Shown piece after piece: positions 1 through 9,065 of a stretch of DNA of 64,000 bases. The stretch spans positions 1,922,001-1,986,000 of the forward strand of contig NZ_CP017481.1 in assembly GCF_002307355.1 (NCBI RefSeq). Reading direction: 5' to 3'. The notes below the pieces were generated by a model, which did no database searches, was not told the origin of the DNA, and saw nothing but the letters and a program-made list of their open reading frames with translations. The stretch is from Pectobacterium polaris (GTDB taxonomy: Bacteria; Pseudomonadota; Gammaproteobacteria; Enterobacterales; Enterobacteriaceae). The first letter of the stretch is position 1; each line of letters opens with the position of its first letter. The translations under genes were made by a program, and so were the position numbers.

Positions 1-1
1 C

Positions 2-898
2 GACGACATTACGACGTGGAGCCCGAAGCAGCGCAATTTCTCGATGATCTTCCAGAACTACGCGTTGTTTCCGCACCTGACGGTCGAGCAGAACATCACT
101 TTCGGGATGCGGATGCGCGGTGAGCCGAAGGCGGAATACCCACAGCGCGTGCAGCGCGTTGCCAGCCTGCTCCAGCTTGAGCCACTCTTGAAACGCAAGC
201 CGGGGAAACTGTCCGGCGGTCAGCGGCAGCGCGTAGCAATGGCGCGGGCGATCGTACGCGATCCGCGCTTGTTTTTAATGGATGAGCCTCTGTCGAATCT
301 GGATGCTCGCCTGCGCAGCGACGTGCGGGATGGCATTATGGATCTGCATCGGCAGTTGAAAACAACCACCGTTTACGTCACGCACGATCAGATCGAGGCG
401 ATGACGATGGCGGACAGAATTGCTGTGCTGGATCGCGGCGTACTGCAACAGGTTGGCACGCCGGAACAGCTGTATTCTCACCCCGCGAATGTCTTTGTCG
501 CCGGATTTATCGGCACGCCCGCGATGAATATGGTGACGCTGCCTTGTGCTGATGGGCAGGCATTTCTACAGGCATTGTCTGTGGCGCTGCCAACCAGTGA
601 AGAAACGCGTTCATTAACCAGTGTGCTGCTCGGGATTCGCCCTGAGCATATTACCGAACACGCCGCGTCAGACGGCGACTTGTCATTGTCGGGAACGGTG
701 AAGCAACGGGAGCTGTTTGGCGCGGAGTATCTGATTCATGTGGATACGCCGTTGGGAAATATTCGCTACCGTCGGCCAAATCGCGATGGCGTGCCGGATG
801 TCGGCGCATCCATTGTGCTTCATTTTTCACCGCAGGATTGTCATTGGTTTTCCGGGCAAACCGCCCGTAATTTATCCCAGGAGAAAAGAAATGCGTAA
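2..898 (+). CDS. Sugar ABC transporter ATP-binding protein (5' partial)
   Basis: This is the ATPase subunit of a carbohydrate ABC importer of the UgpC/MalK type. The reading frame is open from base 2, so the start codon and Walker A lie outside the window. What remains shows the Q-loop (IFQNYALFP), the ABC signature LSGGQRQR, Walker B (LFLMDEP), the D-loop and the switch histidine (VYVTHDQ). These are followed by a C-terminal regulatory OB/TOBE region with the usual GIRPEH motif. Its stop overlaps the start of the binding-protein gene by 8 bp, so the two are translationally coupled. The substrate cannot be read from the ATPase; glycerol-3-phosphate, maltose-type or oligogalacturonide importers share this architecture. 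Confidence 0.93.
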   Translation, partial: DDITTWSPKQRNFSMIFQNYALFPHLTVEQNITFGMRMRGEPKAEYPQRVQRVASLLQLEPLLKRKPGKLSGGQRQRVAMARAIVRDPRLFLMDEPLSNLDARLRSDVRDGIMDLHRQLKTTTVYVTHDQIEAMTMADRIAVLDRGVLQQVGTPEQLYSHPANVFVAGFIGTPAMNMVTLPCADGQAFLQALSVALPTSEETRSLTSVLLGIRPEHITEHAASDGDLSLSGTVKQRELFGAEYLIHVDTPLGNIRYRRPNRDGVPDVGASIVLHFSPQDCHWFSGQTARNLSQEKRNA

Positions 899-2198
899 GC
901 CCCGTATGATGGCGCTGGCGATAGCCTTGCTGATGTCCGGCCCCGTGCTGGCGAAAGAGAGTATCGATTTCATGTTTCCCGCGCCGGTTGATGGCAAGCT
1001 GACGATGGAAATGACGCGCATCATCAAGGAGTACAACCAATCGCAGGATCAGGTTGAAGTGCGCGGGATCTTCACCGGCAATTACGACACGACGAAAGTG
1101 AAAGCGGAAGCGGCCGCCAAAGCGGGCGATCCTCCGGCGCTGGTGATTATGTCGGCAAACTTCACTGCCGATCTGGTCATCAAAGATGAAATTCTGCCGA
1201 TGGACGAGCTGTTCAAATACGGCAACGAAAAAGCCACGCCTTTCCTGACTAAAAATTTCTGGCCTGCACTGCATCAGAACGCGCAGGTGATGGGCGTAAC
1301 TTACGCGATCCCGTTCCACAACTCGACGCCGATCCTTTATTACAACGAAGACATGCTGAAGAAGGCGGGCTTTAACGAACCGCCGAAAAACTGGGATGAA
1401 GTGATTGCGGTCGCGAAGAAGCTGACTGACCCGGCGAAAGGGCAGTGGGGCATCATGATTCCGTCCACGAACGACGACTACGGCGGCTGGATGTTGTCTG
1501 CGCTGACGCGTGCCAACGGCGGGGCGTATTACAACGCCGACTATCCGGGCGAAGTATATTACAACACCGCATCAACCAAAGGTGCGCTCCAGTTCTGGCG
1601 CGACTTAGTGTATCGCGACAAAGTGATGCCAGCCGGTGTCCTGAATTCCAAGCAGATCAGCGCCGCGTTTTTCTCCGGCAAGCTGGGCATGACGATGCTG
1701 AGTACCGGCGCGTTGGGCTTTATGCGCGAAAACACCAAAGATTTTCAGCTCGGTGTGGCGATGATGCCGGAAAAAGAGCGTCGTGGCGTGACCATCGGTG
1801 GGGCAAGTCTGGTGAGCTTCAAAGGGATTTCTGAAGATCAGAAGAAAGCGGCCTGGCAGTTTATGAACTATCTGGTCAGCCCAGAAGTGAGCGGAAACTG
1901 GAGTCGTTTTACCGGCTACTTCGCCCCGCGCATGGCGGCCTACGATCTGCCAGAAATGAAGGACTATCTGGCGAAAGATCCGCGTGCGGCCATTGCGCTG
2001 TCACAGCTGCAATATGCCCATCCGTGGTACGCCACCTATGAAACGGTCGCAGTACGCAAAGCGATGGAAAATCAGCTGGCGGCGCTGCTAAACGATCCGG
2101 CGAAAAAGGTCGATGACGCCGCCGCCGCTGCACAAAAAGAGGCGGATGGCATCATGAAGCCTTATGTGGATAAAACCGCGTTGCGAGACGTGAAATAG
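891..2198 (+). CDS. ABC transporter periplasmic sugar-binding protein (family 1)
   Basis: This is an extracellular solute-binding protein of 435 residues, similar in layout to UgpB/MalE. The ATG at 891 follows an AGGAGA ribosome site and gives a signal peptide (basic MRKPR, hydrophobic core, cleavage near VLA-KE). The mature part has family-1 features such as the YAIPFHNSTPILYYN and GKLGMTMLSTG segments, which line the ligand cleft in this family. It follows the ATPase with an 8-bp overlap. The membrane permeases must lie upstream, outside the window. The ligand is unknown; glycerol-3-phosphate or a sugar are both possible. Confidence 0.9.
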   Translation: MRKPRMMALAIALLMSGPVLAKESIDFMFPAPVDGKLTMEMTRIIKEYNQSQDQVEVRGIFTGNYDTTKVKAEAAAKAGDPPALVIMSANFTADLVIKDEILPMDELFKYGNEKATPFLTKNFWPALHQNAQVMGVTYAIPFHNSTPILYYNEDMLKKAGFNEPPKNWDEVIAVAKKLTDPAKGQWGIMIPSTNDDYGGWMLSALTRANGGAYYNADYPGEVYYNTASTKGALQFWRDLVYRDKVMPAGVLNSKQISAAFFSGKLGMTMLSTGALGFMRENTKDFQLGVAMMPEKERRGVTIGGASLVSFKGISEDQKKAAWQFMNYLVSPEVSGNWSRFTGYFAPRMAAYDLPEMKDYLAKDPRAAIALSQLQYAHPWYATYETVAVRKAMENQLAALLNDPAKKVDDAAAAAQKEADGIMKPYVDKTALRDVK

Positions 2199-2207
2199 TA
2201 ACATCGC

Positions 2208-2234
2208 GCCCCGTTGGTATTAAGCCAATGGGGC
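2208..2234 (+). terminator. Hairpin after the binding-protein gene
   Basis: GCCCCGTTGG (2208-2217) pairs with CCAATGGGGC (2225-2234) apart from one G-T mismatch, with a 7-nt loop. It lies 10 bases after the stop codon. There is no following T-run, so it may act as a Rho-assisted or 3'-end-protecting hairpin. Confidence 0.45.
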
Positions 2235-2301
2235 GGGGTGAGCGTTGAAAAACGGTTCTGAGCGATTTAGATCGTTAACAAACCTATTTGCAGAACGAAA
2301 A

Positions 2302-2406
2302 CGGTGATAATGGGATAGAAGAGTAAAGCGTCCGCGCCAGGGATGGCGCGGCTCGAGCTTACAGGGATGTACTCGCAGCGTCTTTACGATCTACCCATTA
2401 TCACCG
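2302..2406. repeat. Short palindromic repeat with 13-bp inverted ends
   Basis: CGGTGATAATGGG at 2302-2314 is exactly inverted at 2394-2406 (CCCATTATCACCG). The interior has a second inverted pair (CCGCGCC/GGCGCGG) and a TAAAGCG/GTCTTTA pair, so an RNA copy would fold into a long hairpin. It lies between two convergent genes and may end transcription from both sides. It looks like a small non-coding dispersed element, but only one copy is seen here. Confidence 0.55.
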
Positions 2407-2418
2407 CTCGACTCACCT

Positions 2419-3681
2419 TTAATGTGCAGCCTGAGAACTCATTCCCGCCGAGCTACGTGACGATGACAGCGTAAAGGCGGAAATTGCAGTAAAGGTAAGC
2501 GCGATGCCGCCCAGAATAAGGTAAGTCTGGTTGAAGCCGATACGGTCATACAGATTGCCCGCCGCGGAGGAGAGGAATATCGCCATAAACTGCTTGGCGA
2601 ACTGGAAGCCCACTAGATAAATCGTGGCCGACAGGCGCGAATCAAAAGTATTGGCGATGTATTTGAAAATCCCGATAAGCAGCAGCGGTACTTCGAAGGC
2701 GTGCAGCATTTTCAGTATGATCACCTCCGTGATGGAGGTGGCACAGGCCGATCCCAAAATCCTGATCGACATAATCGTTCCCGCCACCAGAAGCGCATTT
2801 TTAGCGCCGATCCGGTTAATAAGCCACGGCGTACAGAACATCACCAGCGCATTCGCCGCTTCCCCGGCGGTGGTGACAAAACCAAAGATCTGGTTGCCCT
2901 GTTCCTGCGAGCTAAAGAATGATTTAAAGAAATTAGCGAATTGCTGATCGTAGACGTCATAAATACAGGCGACGCCGACCACGTACAGCACCAGCAGCCA
3001 GAACTGACGATTGGCCAGCAATCCTAACGCCAGCTTCACACTAAAAGGCGAGGCGTTGGCCCCGAGTGAATCCATGACGGCGGCGGTCGGGTTGCTTTCC
3101 GTCTTCGCCAGACACAGCAACACAATCAAGATAATTGCCGAGCCGGATCCCATCCAGAACACGATATCGGGGTTGATGTTAAACAACATGCCCGCCGTTG
3201 AAGCGCAAATTCCCCAGCCAAAACAGCCAAACATGCGCGCCTTGCCGTACTCAAAGTTGTGCTGTCGGCTGATGCGTTCGATGTAGGCTTCAATGGCTCC
3301 CGCTCCCGCGCTGAAAGAAAATCCGATATACAGGCCGCCGACTAAAGCACCCAGTATCACGTTGATTTTTAATAGCGGAGCGAAGACATACAGAAAGAAA
3401 GGGGCAAAAAAGAGCAACAGTACAGAGATCACCCATAGCAGGTGCTTCTTCATGCCCAGCTTATCGGACAGGATGCCGAGGAAAGGCTGAAACAGGATCG
3501 CGAACAACGACAGGAAGGAAAAAACGATGCCAGTATCGGTCTTGTTGAGCCCGATAACGTCCGCCAGCCAAATTGGCAAAAACGGAAAGCACGTCGCCAT
3601 GATAAAGAAATAAAGAAAGAAGAACGCGCCGAAAATCCAGAAGTTACGGTTGTTTTTGTAGTAGCACGAGGTTGTAGGCAT
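2419..3681 (-). CDS. rafB: Oligosaccharide:H+ symporter (LacY/RafB family)
   Basis: This is an MFS permease of the oligosaccharide:H+ symporter family, 420 residues with 12 predicted membrane helices. Similarity to E. coli LacY runs along the whole chain: NFWIFGAFFFLYFFIM in helix 1, GILSDKLGMKKHLLW after helix 2, EAYIERISR before helix 5 and YDVYDQQFANFF in helix 7. It should bring alpha-galactosides (raffinose, melibiose) or related sugars across the inner membrane. It is the third gene of a repressor/alpha-galactosidase/permease set. A 269-bp gap carrying an ERIC element separates it from rafA. RafB is preferred over LacY because of the alpha-galactosidase neighbour; exact specificity is inference. 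Confidence 0.85.
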   Translation of the reverse strand: MPTTSCYYKNNRNFWIFGAFFFLYFFIMATCFPFLPIWLADVIGLNKTDTGIVFSFLSLFAILFQPFLGILSDKLGMKKHLLWVISVLLLFFAPFFLYVFAPLLKINVILGALVGGLYIGFSFSAGAGAIEAYIERISRQHNFEYGKARMFGCFGWGICASTAGMLFNINPDIVFWMGSGSAIILIVLLCLAKTESNPTAAVMDSLGANASPFSVKLALGLLANRQFWLLVLYVVGVACIYDVYDQQFANFFKSFFSSQEQGNQIFGFVTTAGEAANALVMFCTPWLINRIGAKNALLVAGTIMSIRILGSACATSITEVIILKMLHAFEVPLLLIGIFKYIANTFDSRLSATIYLVGFQFAKQFMAIFLSSAAGNLYDRIGFNQTYLILGGIALTFTAISAFTLSSSRSSAGMSSQAAH

Positions 3682-3701
3682 CTTACTTTCCCTCTAAAGG
3701 G

Positions 3702-3901
<200 letters not shown>

Positions 3902-3950
3902 GGTGTGTGGTTATGTGTTGGTGTTCCATGATTGCTATACAGCAAAAAAG

Positions 3951-6086
3951 CTAGCTGTCCGGCACCGCGGAAAGCGCGACCAAAATGGCGGTTTCCGGCG
4001 TCAGGACGGGTAGGGCAAGGCCGGCCTGCATCAGCCAGTCGCCGGAAACCACGATTGGCTGACGTAACCAAGGCGGGAGCTCACGCATGGTGCCGCCGCC
4101 TTCACGCACCGTTTTGATTTCCGGGCCGTCCAGCAGTGTGACCTCATAGCGCGCGTCGGGCTGTAGGCCGGGAAAGCGGAGCGTCCCCGCCAGCGAATAA
4201 TCCGGCATACGCAGCTGAGCTATCTGGAAAACGGCGTGCTGCCGATCGTTGCTCACCACGCCGGTGACCTGCACCGTATCGTCCGGCATCTCGACCCGCC
4301 AGGTGGTGCCGCTGTGCAGCAACGGGCGCAGCGTTTTGTGCAACTGGATGTAGTGGCGATAGCCTTCCAGCTCGTCGTCATCGGCCTTCACGGGATCCAG
4401 CTCGATACCCATATGGCCGAACAGAGCGGTCAGACCGCGAAAGGCGATGGTATGACGCCGATAGGTGGCGTGGCAGCGAGCGTGCCCAATGTGTTGCCCC
4501 ATGACTTCTGGTGGAAAGAAGTAGCTCATGCCGCGCTGGATAGTCTGGCGCTCCAGCGCGTCGTTGTTATCCGATACCCAGAAGCGCTGGGTACGCTCCA
4601 GCACGCCGTAGTCGATGCGGCCGCCGCCGGAGGCGCAGGATTCAAATTCGACATGAGGAAAGCGCTGGCGCAGGGTATCGAGCAGACGATAGAACTGTCG
4701 GGTTTGCGCATCAGCTGCCAGACGCCCTTCATGGCCGGGTTGCACCAGCTCGCGGTTCATATCCCACTTCACATAATCGACCGGGTGCTCACCCAGCAGC
4801 CAGCTCAGCCGTTCCAGCAGGTAAGCGAATGCCTCGGGCTGATTTAAATTCAGCACGTACTGGTAGCGGCCTGTTGGCTGTGCGTAGCCGGGCAATTGCA
4901 GCACCCAGTCAGGATGGGCGCGGAACAGGTCGGAATCGGGGTTGATCATCTCCGGTTCGACCCAAATGCCGAACTCCATCCCCAAGGCTTTGACGTGTTC
5001 AATCACCGGCATCAGCCCGTTAGGGTATTTTTCCTCGTCCAGATACCAGTCGCCGAGCGCGGCTTGGTCGTGGTGACGCCCACGGAACCAGCCGTCATCG
5101 ATAATGAAGCGCTCTACGCCGACGTCGGCGGCTTTGCTCGCCATCTGCATGATGTACTCGGGGTCATGATCGAAATAGATCCCTTCCCACGTATTGAGAT
5201 GTACCGGGCGTGGCTTATCGCCACTGAATTGGATCAGGGACTGGCGCAGGAAGGTGTGATAGCGCTGGCTCATGCCGTTTAAACCGGTATCAGAGAAGGC
5301 GGCATAGACCCACGGCGTCGTGAGGGATTCCGACTGCGCCAGCGTGATTTCTCCCGGCAGATACAGAGCTTCCGCTTGGACGACGCGACGGCCATCCGTT
5401 TTGATATCGGCACGCAGACGGTGGTTGCCGCTCCAGCCTAAATGCACGCCCCATACCGAACCACGCTGTTCGCTGAACGCAGACTCGCCGAGGATAAAGG
5501 CAGGGAAATATTCGTGGGAGCTTCTTCCCCGACGGCTTTCCTGAATAAAACCGCCGTGCTGCAACGTGAGACGATGGGCCTGAAACTCACGCAGCCAGCG
5601 GCCGTGGAATGCCATGACGTCGCTTGCCCGTTCTGGGATGGGCAGCGTGACGGCGAGGCGCTGTACTTGCCAGGCATCCGCACGCAGATTCTCTAGCGTG
5701 TGACGCAGTTGCAGGACGTCGGTCTGCGGATCCAGACGCAGTTCGCTGATCATGCGAAGCCCTGCCTGTGCATCTTCCGCCGTGATGGTGAGCGTATTGT
5801 CCTGAACGTCAGCCTGCGTCGTCGTGAAGATCGGCGCGGCGTCATAGCCTGAACGGTGCCCCTCAATACCCGGCGAACCGAACTGACCGCGCCCGTATTC
5901 CATCGCCAGCGTTAGAGGAAGATCCACATCCAGACGACCGTTAGCGACGGGGCGTTGCAGTGAAATGATATCTTCTGGTGAAAAACCACGTAGCCGTGGC
6001 CCCCAGTAGAGAATTTCTGCCGCTGGGGCGCAGCGTACGATGACATCGCACTGTGCGCTGGTTAATTGAACAATATCACGCATCAT
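3951..6086 (-). CDS. rafA: Alpha-galactosidase, GH36
   Basis: This enzyme hydrolyses terminal alpha-1,6-galactosyl residues from raffinose, melibiose and similar sugars. At 711 residues it has the size of cytoplasmic GH36 enzymes and no signal peptide. The expected order is visible: N-terminal beta-supersandwich, then the barrel with IDDGWF (around 329-334), the nucleophile Asp442 in KWDMNR, the ESCASGGGR loop (482-490) and the acid/base Asp506 in WVSDNND. Upstream are two perfect operators and the LacI-type regulator gene, so it is the first enzyme gene of a substrate-induced module. The ribosome site before the ATG is weak, and the second Met (residue 2) is an alternative start. Confidence 0.93.
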   Translation of the reverse strand: MMRDIVQLTSAQCDVIVRCAPAAEILYWGPRLRGFSPEDIISLQRPVANGRLDVDLPLTLAMEYGRGQFGSPGIEGHRSGYDAAPIFTTTQADVQDNTLTITAEDAQAGLRMISELRLDPQTDVLQLRHTLENLRADAWQVQRLAVTLPIPERASDVMAFHGRWLREFQAHRLTLQHGGFIQESRRGRSSHEYFPAFILGESAFSEQRGSVWGVHLGWSGNHRLRADIKTDGRRVVQAEALYLPGEITLAQSESLTTPWVYAAFSDTGLNGMSQRYHTFLRQSLIQFSGDKPRPVHLNTWEGIYFDHDPEYIMQMASKAADVGVERFIIDDGWFRGRHHDQAALGDWYLDEEKYPNGLMPVIEHVKALGMEFGIWVEPEMINPDSDLFRAHPDWVLQLPGYAQPTGRYQYVLNLNQPEAFAYLLERLSWLLGEHPVDYVKWDMNRELVQPGHEGRLAADAQTRQFYRLLDTLRQRFPHVEFESCASGGGRIDYGVLERTQRFWVSDNNDALERQTIQRGMSYFFPPEVMGQHIGHARCHATYRRHTIAFRGLTALFGHMGIELDPVKADDDELEGYRHYIQLHKTLRPLLHSGTTWRVEMPDDTVQVTGVVSNDRQHAVFQIAQLRMPDYSLAGTLRFPGLQPDARYEVTLLDGPEIKTVREGGGTMRELPPWLRQPIVVSGDWLMQAGLALPVLTPETAILVALSAVPDS

Positions 6087-6127
6087 GAGGAGGATTCCAA
6101 ATTACGGAGAGTGGATCTCAGTGAAAA

Positions 6128-6141
6128 CTTAAACGTTTAAG
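6128..6141. promoter_or_regulatory. LacI-family operator, proximal copy
   Basis: CTTAAACGTTTAAG is a perfect 14-bp palindrome with the central CG typical of LacI-family operators. It lies 42 bp upstream of the rafA start. An identical copy starts exactly 21 bp further on, two helical turns away, so both face the same side of the DNA. The likely ligand is the RafR-type repressor encoded next to it. Confidence 0.8.
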
Positions 6142-6148
6142 TCATCAA

Positions 6149-6162
6149 CTTAAACGTTTAAG
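6149..6162. promoter_or_regulatory. LacI-family operator, distal copy
   Basis: This is the second perfect CTTAAACGTTTAAG palindrome, 63 bp upstream of rafA. With the first copy it forms a tandem array with a 21-bp repeat distance. A TGTGA half-site at 6166-6170 could be a weak CRP contact, but its second half is poor. Confidence 0.78.
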
Positions 6163-6295
6163 AAATGTGATGTTGTTAAAATAATCGTTAGGAAATGGAA
6201 AAAGGTTGCGATGAAGATGTGAAGAGCATCTCGCTGACGGTTGGTGTAGCAAACCAACCGATGGCTTTATGAAATGTGGCAGATAACGGAATAGA

Positions 6296-7300
6296 TTAGG
6301 CGGGAAAGCTCGTGTTACCCATGCGTAATGTTGGCTGCCATAACACCTGCAAGTTTTCTACGGCTTCGCCCGCGATCAGCGCCTGCATCATGCTGGCAAT
6401 CTGTTCGCCAACCTGCTCGCGTGTCGCCTGCTCAATGGCTGTCACGTTGATGTCGGTCAGGCTGTCCTGTGGTAAGCCGTCATACATCACTAATGCGATG
6501 GGGTGTGAACCGGAAAGCCGGCCGGCCTGCTGTAATGCGGCAACGGCACCATCGCCGTGGACATTGCCGTCCATCACTATCGCCGTGGGCGGTTCAGGCA
6601 GCGCCAGAAGATCGAGCATAGCCTGATGACCCGCGCGGCGCGTGGGGTTTACACAGCGCAGATAGGCGTCGTGAAACGGCAGGCCGTGGCGTTGCAGGGT
6701 ATCGCGATAGCCCTGACGACGCTGCATGATAAACGCCTGCGGGTGATCTTCGCTTAACATGGCGATACGGCGATGGCCGAGTTCAAACAGGTGTTCGGTC
6801 GCCAGCGCCATACCTGCGCGGTTGTCAAAATCGAACCAGGCGTAAGGATGAGGGAGCTGGCTGCGCCCCAGCGCCAGAAACGGGACGTTGTTACGTTGCA
6901 GTAATGTCAGCCGCGCATCCTGTTCGCACGTATGTGCCACGATCAGCGCGTCGATACGGCGGCTGGCGATCAACCGTGCGGCACCCTGACAGGCGTCTTG
7001 CTCGTCTGCCAGCAGGAGAAAATCGACTTCATGCTGCGCCAGCTTGCGGCTGATCGCGCCAATCATCTCAAAAAAGATATCGTTACTCAGGGAAGAGGCG
7101 TAGGGATAGACCAGCCCGACCGCGTCGCTCTTGCCCATTTTCAGGCGGCGCGCGTGCGTATTAGGGCGATAGCCAATGCGTTCCGCTTCTTCCTGAATCC
7201 GCTGGCGCGTGGCGTCGGAGATATCCCGATGGCCGTTCAGCGCACGACTCACCGCCGCCACGGACAAACCCAGGTTATTCGCGATTGTTTTTAAAGACAT
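6296..7300 (-). CDS. rafR: LacI-family transcriptional repressor of the raffinose module
   Basis: This is a 334-residue LacI/GalR regulator. The N-terminal helix-turn-helix (LKTIANNLGLSVAAVSRALNG) and hinge helix precede a periplasmic-binding-protein-like effector domain. The ATG at 7300 is preferred over the GTG one codon upstream because AGGAGAGGG then sits at good spacing. It is upstream of and on the same strand as rafA, with the twin palindromic operators between them. It should repress rafA-rafB until an alpha-galactoside binds. Direct evidence for the ligand is lacking; the neighbouring GH36 enzyme and permease suggest it. Confidence 0.88.
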   Translation of the reverse strand: MSLKTIANNLGLSVAAVSRALNGHRDISDATRQRIQEEAERIGYRPNTHARRLKMGKSDAVGLVYPYASSLSNDIFFEMIGAISRKLAQHEVDFLLLADEQDACQGAARLIASRRIDALIVAHTCEQDARLTLLQRNNVPFLALGRSQLPHPYAWFDFDNRAGMALATEHLFELGHRRIAMLSEDHPQAFIMQRRQGYRDTLQRHGLPFHDAYLRCVNPTRRAGHQAMLDLLALPEPPTAIVMDGNVHGDGAVAALQQAGRLSGSHPIALVMYDGLPQDSLTDINVTAIEQATREQVGEQIASMMQALIAGEAVENLQVLWQPTLRMGNTSFPA

Positions 7301-7354
7301 CACCCTCTCCTGACGTGAATGCCCGGCGACGGGGCGTTTAGCGGGAAAACCGAA

Positions 7355-7963
7355 TTATAGCAACCAGCCCTTGGCTTTGGCGTCTTCCAGATGTTGCTGG
7401 AGGTATTGCCACAGTTCCGGGTTGATCGTGGCGATGAATTCGGCGCGGTCGAGAACTTGTTCAAGACGGATGCCATTTTCTACCCAGCTTTGGCCGCCGT
7501 TGTACAGGTTCATCAGCATCGGCATGACGCGATCGAGCACCAGAGCGAACTGGGCACTCGGAGTTTCATTCGCTTCGTATTCTTCCCACAGATCGTGGAA
7601 TTGCTGACGCTGTGGCTCGGGCAGCAGGCCGAAAATACGGGCAGCGGCAGCCACTTCCTGATCGTGAATCGCCAGACGAGCGGAAAGATCGTAAACGATC
7701 ACATCGCCTGCATCGATTTCGACGATATCGTGAATCAGTGCCATTTGGATCACGCGCTGGATATCCACGCCTTCACCGGCATAAGGCGCCAATGCCATCG
7801 CGGCGACGGCAAAATGCCAGCTGTGTTCGGCAGAATCTTCGTGACGTTCGCTGCCGATAATCTTGGTGCGGCGCTGTACGCTTTTTAATTTATCGATTTC
7901 TATCAGAAAGCCGAAAACATCGGTCATGGAACCGAAATTCAGAGTAGACGGGGCAGATGACAT
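7355..7963 (-). CDS. HD-domain hydrolase (HDDC2/YfbR-like)
   Basis: This is a 202-residue metal-dependent phosphohydrolase of the HD superfamily. Metal ligands are visible as His47 in SAEHSWH and the His78-Asp79 pair in LIHDIVEIDAGD. The relatives are nucleotidases of the HDDC2/YfbR type that remove phosphate from deoxynucleoside monophosphates, so a 5'-nucleotidase role is likely but not proven. It differs from E. coli YfbR in sequence. The start has an AGAGGTAAG ribosome site. An array of short degenerate repeats lies directly upstream (7980-8059). Confidence 0.8.
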   Translation of the reverse strand: MSSAPSTLNFGSMTDVFGFLIEIDKLKSVQRRTKIIGSERHEDSAEHSWHFAVAAMALAPYAGEGVDIQRVIQMALIHDIVEIDAGDVIVYDLSARLAIHDQEVAAAARIFGLLPEPQRQQFHDLWEEYEANETPSAQFALVLDRVMPMLMNLYNGGQSWVENGIRLEQVLDRAEFIATINPELWQYLQQHLEDAKAKGWLL

Positions 7964-7979
7964 GAAAAACTTACCTCTT

Positions 7980-8059
7980 GCAGTGAAAACGATGCAGTAA
8001 AAATCATGCAGTGAAACGAGACGTAGTGAAAACCAAAACGATATGTAGTGAAAACTACA
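7980..8059 (-). repeat. Degenerate GCAGTGAAAAC-type short tandem repeats
   Basis: Five related words occur in a row: GCAGTGAAAAC (7980), GCAGTAAAAAT (7994), GCAGTGAAACG (8008), GTAGTGAAAAC (8023) and GTAGTGAAAAC (8045). The first four are spaced 14-15 bp. They fill the leader of the HD hydrolase gene. The rest of 7964-8363 shows no further gene. Function is unknown; they may be protein-binding sites or replication-slippage debris. Confidence 0.5.
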
Positions 8060-8363
8060 GGAAGGTGCTGTGAGCGTGAGAACCGGATGACCGTTAACGC
8101 GAATAACCGGTAAAAACGGCAGAGCCCTTCAAAAAACAGGGAGATATCAACGCCGATCATTGTAGGGGATGTTGCCCGAGATTGACACGCATGATTGCAC
8201 GTTAAGTAAGAGAGAAAGCCGGAAATAAGGCGAAAGTAAATATTTTAGCTTACACGTGTACACTGAAACTATTCTCAGTTAATCTGCTCAAAGGTTAAAC
8301 ACCTACGCCTGCTTCGTTTTGCACAAGAGCGTGGATTATTGCCGAATACTGCGGAATCGATTG

Positions 8364-9011
8364 ATGTCAAAAAATGCACAAATGCCGGATTACTCTCTGG
8401 CAGAGGAAATTGCGAACAGCATAAGCCATGGAATCGGTGTGATTTTCGGGATTGTGGGGCTGATATTATTGCTGGTGCAGGCGGTCAACAATGACGCTGG
8501 CAGCGTGGCGATTACCAGCTACAGCCTCTATGGCGGCAGCATTATCCTGCTGTTTCTGGCATCGACGCTGTATCACGCGATTCCGTCTCAGCGTATTAAG
8601 CCGTGGCTGAAAAAATTCGACCATTGCGCTATCTACATCTTGATTGCCGGAACTTATACACCATTTTTGCTGGTGGGGCTGGATTCACCGTTGGCGCATG
8701 GCCTGATGGTTGTCATCTGGGGAATGGCGCTGCTGGGTGTGATCTTCAAACTGGCGTTTGCTCATCGTTTTGAAGTGCTGTCGTTGATTACTTATCTGGT
8801 GATGGGCTGGCTGTCGCTGGTGGTGATTTACCAGATGGTGATGAAGCTGTCGGCAGGAAGTGTGACGCTGCTGGCGGTGGGCGGCGTGGTGTATACGCTG
8901 GGCGTGATTTTCTATGCCAGCAAGCGGATTCCCTATAATCACGCGATTTGGCACGGGTTTGTTTTAGGCGGCAGCGTCTGCCATTTTCTGGCGATTTATC
9001 TTTATATCTGA
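8364..9011 (+). CDS. trhA: Hemolysin III family membrane protein (TrhA/YqfA)
   Basis: This is a 215-residue integral membrane protein of the hemolysin III/PAQR-like family, nearly identical in layout to E. coli YqfA. Seven membrane helices are predicted. Family motifs include [12 protein letters not shown] near the N-terminus, STLYHAIP after helix 2 and HAIWHGFVL before the last helix; the conserved His, Ser and Asp residues of this family bind metal. In E. coli the protein affects membrane energetics and lipid state; a true haemolytic role is not established. The ATG at 8364 matches the family start better than an in-frame codon further upstream. It is convergent with ygfZ. Confidence 0.88.
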   Translation: MSKNAQMPDYSLAEEIANSISHGIGVIFGIVGLILLLVQAVNNDAGSVAITSYSLYGGSIILLFLASTLYHAIPSQRIKPWLKKFDHCAIYILIAGTYTPFLLVGLDSPLAHGLMVVIWGMALLGVIFKLAFAHRFEVLSLITYLVMGWLSLVVIYQMVMKLSAGSVTLLAVGGVVYTLGVIFYASKRIPYNHAIWHGFVLGGSVCHFLAIYLYI

Positions 9012-9023
9012 GCCTGCATAAAA

Positions 9024-9048
9024 CGCATGAGCCAGGCTGGCTCATGCG
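9024..9048 (-). terminator. Terminator between trhA and ygfZ
   Basis: CGCATGAGCC (9024-9033) pairs perfectly with GGCTCATGCG (9039-9048) around a 5-nt loop. On the minus strand the stem is followed by TTTTATG, which fits an intrinsic terminator for ygfZ. It could also stop trhA transcription from the other side. Confidence 0.65.
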
Positions 9049-9065
9049 CGGTATTACTCGTCGGA

